A stretch of DNA of 64,000 nt from JADGNF01 sp964582085 (GTDB lineage Archaea > Thermoproteota > Bathyarchaeia > Bathyarchaeales > Bathycorpusculaceae). This document shows, in pieces, positions 42,839 to 50,515 of this stretch. The DNA lies in assembly GCA_964582085.1 (NCBI GenBank), contig CAZOPV010000005.1, positions 124,001 to 188,000 of the forward strand, written 5' to 3'. The position numbers were made by a program, and so were the translations under genes. The notes under the pieces were generated by a model that ran no database searches, was not told the DNA's origin, and was given only the letters and a program-made list of their open reading frames with translations. Within the stretch, counting starts at the first letter, position 1. Every line of letters begins with the position of its first letter.

Positions 42839-44782
42839 TTACATTTTTTCTGGTGCAACAACGCCAATCAGGTTTAACGCGTTACTAAGAACAGTTTTTA
42901 TGGCCTCTGTTAGGGCTACACGTGCGTCGCAGAGTTCAGGTGTCTTTGCCTTCAGCACGGGCAAAGCGTTGTAGAACGTGTTAAACTTGTCTGCAAGCGC
43001 GTTCGAGTAATCTGCAATCATGTTGGGTTTGAGGTATTCTGCAGCTTCTATGAATACTTCTGGAAAACTTGCTAAGGTCAAAACGAGGTCATGCTCCAAC
43101 TGTTCATCTAACTCTTCACAGAACAGCTTCGCTGGAGACCTCGCGGCTTTACGCAGAATACTGCATGCTCTTGCGTGAGTGTACTGCACATACGGCGCAC
43201 TGTTGGTTTCAAAATTTAGCACTCTGTCCCAAGTGAAAACCACAGGCTTACCGGTATCCACATCCACAAGCGCGTAGCGTACTGCTCCGATGCCTACGAA
43301 ACGGGCGATTTCCTGTTTTTCTTGTTCAGTAAGCTCGGGTGAGCGCTTGGAGACTTCTTCGTATGCACGTTTAATGGCTTCGTCTAAGACCTCGTCGAAT
43401 GTGATGTAGTGTCCTCTGCGGCTACTCATTTTGTAACCAGGCAAAGTCACCAAGTTATAAGCAAAATGCACTAAGTTCTCAGCTTGCTTGCCGTAGCCTA
43501 AAGCGTAAAGCGCGATTTTTAGCTGTAACTGTGCCAGTGACTGCTCCATGCCGATCACGTTTATGACTTCCTCTGCTTTGTGGAACTTCCACAGAGTATA
43601 AGCTACATCACGCGTCGTGTACAGGGTGGTGCCGTCGGCACGCACCAACGTCAAAGGTGGAACTTCTTGTTCCTCACGTAACCCCAACTTCACCCGTAAC
43701 TTTAAGGTTTGGATGACTTTATCAGCGTCGAATTCTAAAACGCCGCCTTCACTGAAAACAAATCCAGATGCTTTGAGTTTCGCTAGAACATCAGAAACTT
43801 GGTTGCTCCAAACAAAGTCGCTTTCCCAGTCCCATGAATCATAAAATATTTCCACGCGTTTTGCAGTCTGCCGAAAACCTTCAAGGCACAACTCACTTAC
43901 TTCACGTATGAGGTTTTTAGCGAGCGGTTCACCGTCTTCGTATGCCCGGTTGAGCTTGCTTATTTCCTCTTCAGGGTTGGCATCTGTATTAATCTTCTCT
44001 AAGAGCGCTCTGAACAAGGCTGGATGTTTCTGTTCCAGTTCAGCCGCGATGCCAGACCATTCGGCAAGTTCCCTATTGAGTTGGGCAACGTCTGCGGCGG
44101 CAAAAACCGCTTTCGCTGTTTCAAGTTGCCGTTTTAAGCGGTTGAGCTCTACGATGCAACTTGTGATTGTGTAGATTTTACCTATAAAATGGTCAACTTT
44201 CTCATCAGGCTTTGGCTTACCCAGCTTAGCATAACCATAAGCTATAACACTTGATTGGCGCCCTACATCATCAACATAGTAATGGGTTGAGACATTGTGG
44301 CCACGGAGCCTAAGTATACGCGCCAGAGAATCACCTAAAATTGGGTTCCGAGCCTGCCCAATATGAATGGGGTGTAGTGGATTGACGCTCGTATGTTCCA
44401 CAATTATTTTTTTAGGCGCATCCGTTTTAGGAAAGCCATAATCCTTGCCCAACTGCCTTATAGACTCCAGAGTTAAAGCCGAAAATCTGGGAAAATTAAC
44501 ATGAAAATTTATGAAGCCGCCTACAGCTTCAACCTTTTCGATTAAATTAAAAACCGATTTATCCACGGCTTGGGCAACCAAAACAGCAAGATCAACAGGT
44601 TTAAGCTTAAGCTTCTTGGCAAGCTCAAAACAAAAAGACGAAGCCAACTGCCCATAGGCAGGGTTAGCAGGCTTCTCCAACAAAGTTTCCACATGAACTT
44701 CAGGGAGAGCCTGTTTTACTGCCTGAGTTAACACGATTTCACATTCGCGCCTGAAATCAGCAAATGGGTTAACTGAAACCAC
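42839..44782 (-). CDS. argS: Arginyl-tRNA synthetase
   Basis: Class I synthetase charging tRNA-Arg, 647 residues. The HIGH-type motif is HPIHIGQARN after VEHTSVNPL. The KMSKS-type motif reads GYKMSSRRGHYI. An N-terminal Add-1 domain and a C-terminal DALR anticodon-binding domain (from about residue 530, with YVQYTHARACSILR) are present. Start GTG with GAGG at 5 nt. It stands as a single gene, divergent from the HDAC-like gene. Confidence 0.96.
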   Translation of the reverse strand: MVSVNPFADFRRECEIVLTQAVKQALPEVHVETLLEKPANPAYGQLASSFCFELAKKLKLKPVDLAVLVAQAVDKSVFNLIEKVEAVGGFINFHVNFPRFSALTLESIRQLGKDYGFPKTDAPKKIIVEHTSVNPLHPIHIGQARNPILGDSLARILRLRGHNVSTHYYVDDVGRQSSVIAYGYAKLGKPKPDEKVDHFIGKIYTITSCIVELNRLKRQLETAKAVFAAADVAQLNRELAEWSGIAAELEQKHPALFRALLEKINTDANPEEEISKLNRAYEDGEPLAKNLIREVSELCLEGFRQTAKRVEIFYDSWDWESDFVWSNQVSDVLAKLKASGFVFSEGGVLEFDADKVIQTLKLRVKLGLREEQEVPPLTLVRADGTTLYTTRDVAYTLWKFHKAEEVINVIGMEQSLAQLQLKIALYALGYGKQAENLVHFAYNLVTLPGYKMSSRRGHYITFDEVLDEAIKRAYEEVSKRSPELTEQEKQEIARFVGIGAVRYALVDVDTGKPVVFTWDRVLNFETNSAPYVQYTHARACSILRKAARSPAKLFCEELDEQLEHDLVLTLASFPEVFIEAAEYLKPNMIADYSNALADKFNTFYNALPVLKAKTPELCDARVALTEAIKTVLSNALNLIGVVAPEKM

Positions 44783-44876
44783 TACATCCTCACCTGTCTA
44801 AACTGTAAGAGTAAACCACTAAGACACGATGGTATTTAAAATTGAAACTCACTTATCTACATACTGGACGAGAAAC

Positions 44877-45725
44877 ATGAACACCAAACTAATATTCACC
44901 GAAAAATGCCTCAACTACGGCAGCTGGCACATAGAAGGCCCGCAAAGAGTCAAAAAAGCCCATGACATCCTAAAACAGAAAGGCTACCAATTTGTAGAGC
45001 CAGAACCAGCCACTGAAGAAGACTTGTTAAAGGTGCATGAGGCAGAGTATATCTGGAACCTCAAAAAGGGGTTAGTTGAAGACCCAGACACGCCAGCCTA
45101 CGACAACATATACGAATACGCAAGGCTCAGCGCGGGGGGTGCGCTACTCGCAGCAAAAACTGGAGGTTTCTCGCTTATGAGACCACCTGGACATCACGCG
45201 GGAAAAAGCGGTTTCGCTTTGGGAGTTTACACTCGAGGTTTTTGCTACCTCAACAATGTAGCCATCGCCATCAGAGCCTTGGGTAGGCGCGCGCTGATTT
45301 TAGATATCGATGGCCACCACGGCAATGGTACACAAGAAATTTTCCAAGGCGATTCGGAGGTAACTTATGTTTCACTACATAATTATCCACAGTATCCAGG
45401 TACAGGAGTTAGATCTGAAGGAAATAGTCTGAATTTTCCGTTGCCACGTGACTGCGGAGAAAAAGTTTTTCTAGAAACACTTGACAAAGCTTTGGGTATG
45501 GTTGATATTCAAAAAGTGGAGGTTGTGGCGGTTTCAGCAGGTTTTGACACACACCAAGGGGACTTGGCTTCACTTGGCTTAACGGAACATAGTTACTTTG
45601 AGATAGGAAAAAAAATTGCCGCGTTGAAAAGACGCACATTTTTCGTTTTAGAAGGAGGATACATGGGAGAAAAAAACGGCAATGATATAGACCAACTGCT
45701 AAGAGGGTTTGAAGAAAAAGATTAA
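44877..45725 (+). CDS. Histone deacetylase family zinc hydrolase
   Basis: Arginase/HDAC-fold amide hydrolase, 282 residues from ATG 44877. Active-site motifs: RPPGHHAGKSG (His pair), LDIDGHHGNGTQEIF (zinc Asp and His), and VSAGFDTHQGDL (second zinc Asp). Archaeal members may deacetylate proteins, acetylpolyamines or small molecules. The upstream ATG at 44829 overlaps a TATA-like ATTTAAAAT and is rejected as start. Two polyamine-using enzyme homologues lie 3-4 kb away, so acetylpolyamine deacetylation is one possibility. Confidence 0.85.
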   Translation: MNTKLIFTEKCLNYGSWHIEGPQRVKKAHDILKQKGYQFVEPEPATEEDLLKVHEAEYIWNLKKGLVEDPDTPAYDNIYEYARLSAGGALLAAKTGGFSLMRPPGHHAGKSGFALGVYTRGFCYLNNVAIAIRALGRRALILDIDGHHGNGTQEIFQGDSEVTYVSLHNYPQYPGTGVRSEGNSLNFPLPRDCGEKVFLETLDKALGMVDIQKVEVVAVSAGFDTHQGDLASLGLTEHSYFEIGKKIAALKRRTFFVLEGGYMGEKNGNDIDQLLRGFEEKD

Positions 45726-45890
45726 CCCATTCTTGGCGCTTTTAATTCTTAATAAAATTGGGCGATCAAATATTGTATACATTTTGATTATTAATTAATT
45801 TTAAGAACAAAAAATTGAAAATGGTTAAACCTATAAAGAGAGGCAAAAGCCTCTGTGTGAAAGGTAAAATTGCTCCCGTCAACCGCCGAG

Positions 45891-46508
45891 CTATTTTGAC
45901 TTTTTGGTTTTGCCTTTTTTACTTAGGGCTTCAAGTTTCTCTGAAACCTTCTCAGACCGCTTTTCTGCATCTGCCAAAATTGGTTTCCAATCCTTGTTTT
46001 TGACGATGTTGGTTATGCGTTCGGTTTCTTCGGGCAGCTTCGCTATTGTGTCGCTCATGAGTTTTTCTGCTTCTTCGTCGGTAGCTACAAGTGTCAAAGC
46101 TTCTTCAGGGCAGAATTCTATACACTGTGGTTCACCGCCGCAAAGATCACATGCGGCAGCTAAGCCAGTATCAGAGTGAATGGCGATTCCGCCGTGTGGA
46201 CAAGCTTGTACACACCAGTCGCAACCCTTACACTTCTTTTCGCTAACCATCAGAATCCCAGTCTCTTCATGCTGGGACAAAGCCTTTTCTGGACAAGCAG
46301 ATACACATTTCGCATCGTCACAAGCCCGGCATGCTAAAGCAAAATTGAACAGCGGTTTCATGCGGACAACGCGGATGCGCGAATGCAAAGGATTCCAGAG
46401 TGCTTCGCCTTTTTCTTGGCTACAAGTATATTCGCAGATGCCGCATCCAGTGCATTTTAAGGGATCAACGGAAACGAATTTTCTTTTAGGGAATTTAGCG
46501 GATGGCAT
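45891..46508 (-). CDS. Polyferredoxin with several 4Fe-4S clusters
   Basis: A 205-residue electron carrier of the HycB/DmsB-like type. Cysteine sets CTGCGICEYTC, CRACDDAKCVSACP, CKGCDWCVQACP and CDLCGGEPQCIEFCP allow about four cubane clusters. The last 60 residues are charged and helical, ending in KKGKTKKSK. No partner oxidoreductase is adjacent, and the catalytic partner must lie elsewhere. ATG start. Confidence 0.85.
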   Translation of the reverse strand: MPSAKFPKRKFVSVDPLKCTGCGICEYTCSQEKGEALWNPLHSRIRVVRMKPLFNFALACRACDDAKCVSACPEKALSQHEETGILMVSEKKCKGCDWCVQACPHGGIAIHSDTGLAAACDLCGGEPQCIEFCPEEALTLVATDEEAEKLMSDTIAKLPEETERITNIVKNKDWKPILADAEKRSEKVSEKLEALSKKGKTKKSK

Positions 46509-46821
46509 TTCTGTAATCAGATTAGTTTGGGATATCTAAATATTTCTGTGTTTCCCATGAATTTTCAAGATTTACCGCTCAAACTTCACTGAACAATTGC
46601 TCGACTCAGTTGACGCCATCCTATGAATCGGATTCTTGACAAGAACAATCCATTTCAATCACTTTTTCACGAGTTTTTCCAAAACTTGTCGAGCTTAAAA
46701 TTGAGCTTCAAAAATACGTAGTGAGAAATAAGGAAAGTTTTACTCTAGAAAACAAGCTCTTTTACAGTCACCTTTAAAACTAACAGTGACGCATACGCAT
46801 GACTGAAAAAGAGGAACCTTC
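46509..46821. other. Intergenic region before the GCS2 gene
   Basis: A 313-nt stretch. The only signal I can support is a TATA-like TTTAAAAC (about 46773-46780), which lies about 23 nt before ATG 46799. That is the spacing of a leaderless start. No other gene is seen. Confidence 0.4.
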
Positions 46822-48012
46822 ACGTATAAGCCGCTTGAAGTTATCGGTCCGGAACACGAGTTCTCCATTGTCAACCCAGAACTCAAACCGCTGCCCATAT
46901 CTGATCGGGTCATAAAAGCTTATTGCGGTCGAATAGTTAACTTTGTGGAGTTACCCACATTCACTTTTGGAAAAGAAATGCAACTGCACGTTATGGAATT
47001 AAAAGCCAACAGGCCCTTCCATTCACCACGGGTTTTTGAGGAAACGATGCAAGAAGCCGTCGTGACTCTGAACGACTTTTTGGGAGAAAAATTTCACGCA
47101 AACCTTCTCGGAACAGGCATGCACCCGCTTCTCAGACTTTCAGAGACAGGAGTTTGGAATCACCACCACAAACGCATCTATGAAGAATATGGAAAAATCT
47201 TTAACCTAAACCAGCACGGCTGGCTCAACATACAAAGCTTTCACTTAAACCTTCCTTACACAAAAGAGCAAACAGGAATTCAGATGCATAACATCCTTGC
47301 CAACCTATGTGCCTATATACCAGCAATTGCAGCTTCTTCACCAATTTATGAAAGCGACTTGGGCCCAAACGTAGACAACCGCCTCGCCTTCTACAAGATA
47401 AACCAAAAGGAAGCACCATCAATAACAGGGGAAGTCATACCTGAACCTGCTACATCTTTCAGGATGTACAGAAAAGAAGTGATAGAAAGATATTCACAAG
47501 AGCTAGCCTACGCAGGTGCCGATAGAACGCTTCTCTTTAAGGAGTGGGTAAATTCTCGAGGTGTAATTTTCCGATTCGACAGAACTGCACTAGAAGTGCG
47601 TGTTATGGACGAGCAAGAATGCATCAAAGCTGATGTTGCCTTAAGTTGCTTTGTCCGCGCTACATTGAGGGGCTTCATGAACATTAACGCTGAGTTGTTA
47701 CCTTACTCGGTTCTAGTTTCAGATTTCAATGAAGCAATTGCAAAAGGACTTGAAGCGAAAGTTTCAAACCCACAAGGACCCACAGCCCGCCAAGTTTGCC
47801 AAAACCTCTTGAAGGTAGCGTGGGCGAACGCTACAGAAGAAGAAAAAGAATATCTGCCACTAGTGCAGAAGCGCATATCAGAAGGCAACCTTTCCGACAT
47901 CATCAGAAAAAGAGTATTTCGCAGAGCTCAAAGAACCAGCCTAGAAGAGGCTATAATTGATGTCTATTCAAAACTCGTTAGGTGCCTCGTAAACAACCAA
48001 CCCTACATCTAA
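46822..48012 (+). CDS. GCS2-type glutamate-cysteine ligase-like protein (start unclear)
   Basis: Carboxylate-amine ligase of the glutamine-synthetase fold, about 396 residues. The conserved opening PLEVIGPEHEFSIV carries the acidic metal ligands, followed by LGTGMHPLLRLSETGVW and NQHGWLNIQSFHLNLPY. The first canonical start in frame (GTG 46945) would delete this opening. Going upstream the frame is closed by TGA at 46801-46803. GAGGA lies 6 nt before ACG 46822, so ACG is one candidate. The other is the leaderless ATG 46799 (MTEKEEP) with one nt lost near 46817-46821, which would join it to FTYKPLEV. Product likely a gamma-glutamyl or similar peptide; unproven. Confidence 0.8.
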   Translation, partial: TYKPLEVIGPEHEFSIVNPELKPLPISDRVIKAYCGRIVNFVELPTFTFGKEMQLHVMELKANRPFHSPRVFEETMQEAVVTLNDFLGEKFHANLLGTGMHPLLRLSETGVWNHHHKRIYEEYGKIFNLNQHGWLNIQSFHLNLPYTKEQTGIQMHNILANLCAYIPAIAASSPIYESDLGPNVDNRLAFYKINQKEAPSITGEVIPEPATSFRMYRKEVIERYSQELAYAGADRTLLFKEWVNSRGVIFRFDRTALEVRVMDEQECIKADVALSCFVRATLRGFMNINAELLPYSVLVSDFNEAIAKGLEAKVSNPQGPTARQVCQNLLKVAWANATEEEKEYLPLVQKRISEGNLSDIIRKRVFRRAQRTSLEEAIIDVYSKLVRCLVNNQPYI

Positions 48013-48026
48013 GAGGAAATGTCGCC

Positions 48027-48569
48027 GTGACGAAAAACGTGGGAAAAACCTACTCTTTTGATGTTTGCGCTAAATGTGAGAGTGTATGCTGCAAAGACGC
48101 CAATCCACCCCTTACAGAAGAACGCCAAAAAATTATACATGATTATCTTCTAGAGAAGAAATATGCCACGGAAAACATGTTTGTTCAAGGAGATTACGTT
48201 CATCCTGCAAGTGATGAAGAGGGTTACTGTGTGTTTTTTGAAAAAAACACGAAGAAATGTATGGTACATCGAGTTAAACCTGAAACCTGTGTAGCAGGCC
48301 CAATAACATTTGACATCAACAGGCAAAAGGGAAAGATAGAGTTTTATCTGAAAAAAGCTGAAATTTGTCCCTTAGCTCAAGGAATATACGAGAATAAGGC
48401 TCGGCTTAAAGAGCACCTTGAAGTAGCAAAAGCGGAGATATTAAGATTAGTTAATGAACTGGACGGTCGAGCTTTACAGGCAATTTTAAGAATTGAAGAA
48501 CCAGAAACAATTAAAATATTTGAAGAACCTCTACAGGTAAACGTATTAAACAAAATAAATTTCAAATAG
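48027..48569 (+). CDS. YkgJ-family cysteine-cluster protein
   Basis: A 180-residue protein with the Fe/Zn-binding cysteine cluster pattern: CAKCESVCCKDANPPLT near the N-terminus, then YCVFFEKNTKKCMVHRVKPETC and a late Cys in AEICPLA. The family is of unknown function and is thought to hold an iron-sulfur or zinc site. GTG 48027 is chosen, 9 nt after AGAGGA; the longer frame would overlap the GCS2 gene. Probably cotranscribed with it. Confidence 0.75.
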   Translation: MTKNVGKTYSFDVCAKCESVCCKDANPPLTEERQKIIHDYLLEKKYATENMFVQGDYVHPASDEEGYCVFFEKNTKKCMVHRVKPETCVAGPITFDINRQKGKIEFYLKKAEICPLAQGIYENKARLKEHLEVAKAEILRLVNELDGRALQAILRIEEPETIKIFEEPLQVNVLNKINFK

Positions 48570-48609
48570 TTTTATTAGTTTGAAAGTGTCAATTGGAAGT
48601 TAGGACGTT

Positions 48610-49173
48610 TTGGAGAAGAGGACAGTCTTGAAACCTATCGAACGTAAGATGATAGCCGAATTATTGAGAAATTCGAGAAGAAGTGACAGGGAACTCGCCA
48701 AAGCAATTGGTGCATCCCAGCCAACAGCCACGAGAATACGAAGTAAACTCGAAAAAGAAGGTTACGTTAAAGAATACACAGCAGTGCCTTATTTCAGCAA
48801 AATTGGCTATACTATACTTGCATTGACTTTCATGAAACTAGACCCAAAATTAACAATAGAGGAATTTGAAAAATTCAGAGAGAGACACCAGCCACAACTA
48901 TCCAAACGAAATTACGGAATAATTTTAGCTAAACGCGGAATGGGAATAGGCTTCGACGCGGTAATTATTTCCCTTCACGAAAACTATACTTCTTACGATG
49001 AATTCCGCCATTACTTACAAAGAAACATGAGTGAATACATAAACAACATGGGCGCTTTTCTATGTAACCTTGAAGAAAAAAGCAACTTGGAGTTAACGTT
49101 TTCTTTACTAGCGAACCAAATTCTAAGCACAACCGAGGCGAAAAAAGAAACACGGAATAACGGCACATCTTAA
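48610..49173 (+). CDS. Lrp/AsnC-like winged-helix regulator
   Basis: A 187-residue DNA-binding protein. The N-terminal helix-turn-helix is clear (SDRELAKAIGASQPTATRIRSKL, about residues 24-46), followed by a longer, atypical effector region with no clean RAM/ACT signature. TTG start with a weak GTTAGGACG site. It follows the YkgJ gene by 40 nt. Target genes unknown; the upstream ligase pair is a guess. Confidence 0.75.
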   Translation: MEKRTVLKPIERKMIAELLRNSRRSDRELAKAIGASQPTATRIRSKLEKEGYVKEYTAVPYFSKIGYTILALTFMKLDPKLTIEEFEKFRERHQPQLSKRNYGIILAKRGMGIGFDAVIISLHENYTSYDEFRHYLQRNMSEYINNMGAFLCNLEEKSNLELTFSLLANQILSTTEAKKETRNNGTS

Positions 49174-49189
49174 AGCCGCAATTTTCACG

Positions 49190-49519
49190 TTATAGAAAAC
49201 CTGTTTCTTTCAATTTAATAGCGAGAGCTATGTTACCTTTGAATTGAGCTTTCCCCGTGAAAAAAGCTTTTTCAGGGCTCAACTTTCCATTTACAAGGTC
49301 AAGAAAGTCACAGTCTGCCATTTTTAAAGTCAAAGTTGGTGAGGTGTGAATGCCTTCGACAACTTCCAATTTCTGATCTTTCACCCTCGTTACCCAACTA
49401 CCACCATTGGGACCTGTTAGGTTAACCTGAACAGTAACGTCTACGCCTGCAGCCTTGTCAGCCCTAAATCTTAGGGGTAGAACTTTCTCGAAGAATTCCC
49501 GTGGTGACGTTGAGTCCAT
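49190..49519 (-). CDS. SCP2 sterol-transfer domain protein
   Basis: A 109-residue single-domain protein of the SCP2 fold. The family pattern is VDVTVQVNLTGPNGGSW, followed by PTLTLKMADCDFLDLVNGK and KAFFTGKAQFKGNIALAIKL. Such proteins bind hydrophobic ligands. It lies 17 nt after the cofE stop on the same strand and may share its transcript. ATG start. Ligand unknown. Confidence 0.85.
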   Translation of the reverse strand: MDSTSPREFFEKVLPLRFRADKAAGVDVTVQVNLTGPNGGSWVTRVKDQKLEVVEGIHTSPTLTLKMADCDFLDLVNGKLSPEKAFFTGKAQFKGNIALAIKLKETGFL

Positions 49520-49536
49520 ACGTATTCTCTCCTGTT

Positions 49537-50292
49537 TTACCTAAACAAATCTTTCTCTTTTGGCCTTGTAAGTTCGGTTATAGAGGCGCTTTCCACAACT
49601 TTAAACTTGTATCCTCTTATAATAGCCACAGGTATTCCTTCGTCAGCCTGTCCAATCACCAGTTCTGCAGCAGAAGCCAACTCATCTGCAACACAGGTTC
49701 TTTTGACTCTTAGAACATAACCAAACAGGTCACGTTCACCGCGTCGATCACGTATGGGTTGTATGCCCGCGACTCCTATGGCAACGTTGATTTCCCCCAT
49801 CCGAAAAGGGCGCCCATGAGTGTCGGAGATAATTACGGCCACATTATACCCCGTTAACTTTTTTATTTCATCCCGTATTTTTCGCGCTGAAGCATCAGGG
49901 TTCTCAGGCAACAAAACAACGTTTCGTTCACCTTGGACGTTAGACCGATCCACTCCAGCGTTGGCAGATATGATACCGTGCTTCGTTTCAGTTATTATAC
50001 TGTTTGGACCCAAACGCACAATTTCCCTAGTTTGCCGTAGGATTACCTCCACTAAAGCAGGGTCTTTGCCAACTTGCCGGCTTATTTTCAAAGCCTGTTC
50101 AGAGGGCACAACTTCGTCAAGGTTAACAATGTTTCCCTCTGCTTTTGAAACCGCCACATGTGTAATAACTATAATGTCTCCCTCTTGAATAGGCGTGTTC
50201 TGGTTTTTGGCAGCGCTACAAATCAGTTTAGCCAAGTCATCTCCTTTGACTATCAAGGGTAACTTCTCTATTGGGATTACCTCTATAGGCAA
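49537..50292 (-). CDS. cofE: Coenzyme F420-0:L-glutamate ligase
   Basis: Adds glutamate residues to F420-0, so the cell makes the deazaflavin carrier F420. The product is 251 residues from TTG 50292. Motifs: IVITHVAVSKAEGNIV, HGIISANAGVDRSNVQG, and VIISDTHGRPFRMGEINVAIGV. The start is set at TTG, preceded by GAGGAG; the open frame extends 61 codons further but that part looks non-coding. F420 is relevant to the FrhB-like gene 4 kb away. Confidence 0.92.
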   Translation of the reverse strand: MPIEVIPIEKLPLIVKGDDLAKLICSAAKNQNTPIQEGDIIVITHVAVSKAEGNIVNLDEVVPSEQALKISRQVGKDPALVEVILRQTREIVRLGPNSIITETKHGIISANAGVDRSNVQGERNVVLLPENPDASARKIRDEIKKLTGYNVAVIISDTHGRPFRMGEINVAIGVAGIQPIRDRRGERDLFGYVLRVKRTCVADELASAAELVIGQADEGIPVAIIRGYKFKVVESASITELTRPKEKDLFR

Positions 50293-50515
50293 CAGAACAC
50301 TCCTCGGTTGACGAGTTGTGAATGGTACTGTTAAAAAAAAGGACTTTAAAGTTTTTCCTAACAATTTACCTCTCGAAAAGTCACAGTCTCTATGCAATCT
50401 GTTTAGCACACTAAAAAGTTTACCAAAACCCAAGGTCATAAGCAATAGCCAAGTTTTAAAACCAATACTGAACATATATTTCTTAAAGACGCTTTTGAGA
50501 AGAGGCTACCGAAGC

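Noticed and set aside
42601..42888. 95-codon open frame over repeat copy 1
   Set aside because: Runs across the repeat and into the end of argS on the other strand; no family similarity seen.
44829..44876. Longer N-terminus for the HDAC-like gene
   Set aside because: The upstream ATG overlaps a TATA-like sequence and the added 16 residues do not resemble the family; ATG 44877 starts a normal protein.
50318..50515. 66-codon N-terminal extension of the ACD-GNAT gene
   Set aside because: It overlaps the control region toward cofE and is unlike the family; GTG 50516 gives a normal CoA-binding domain start.
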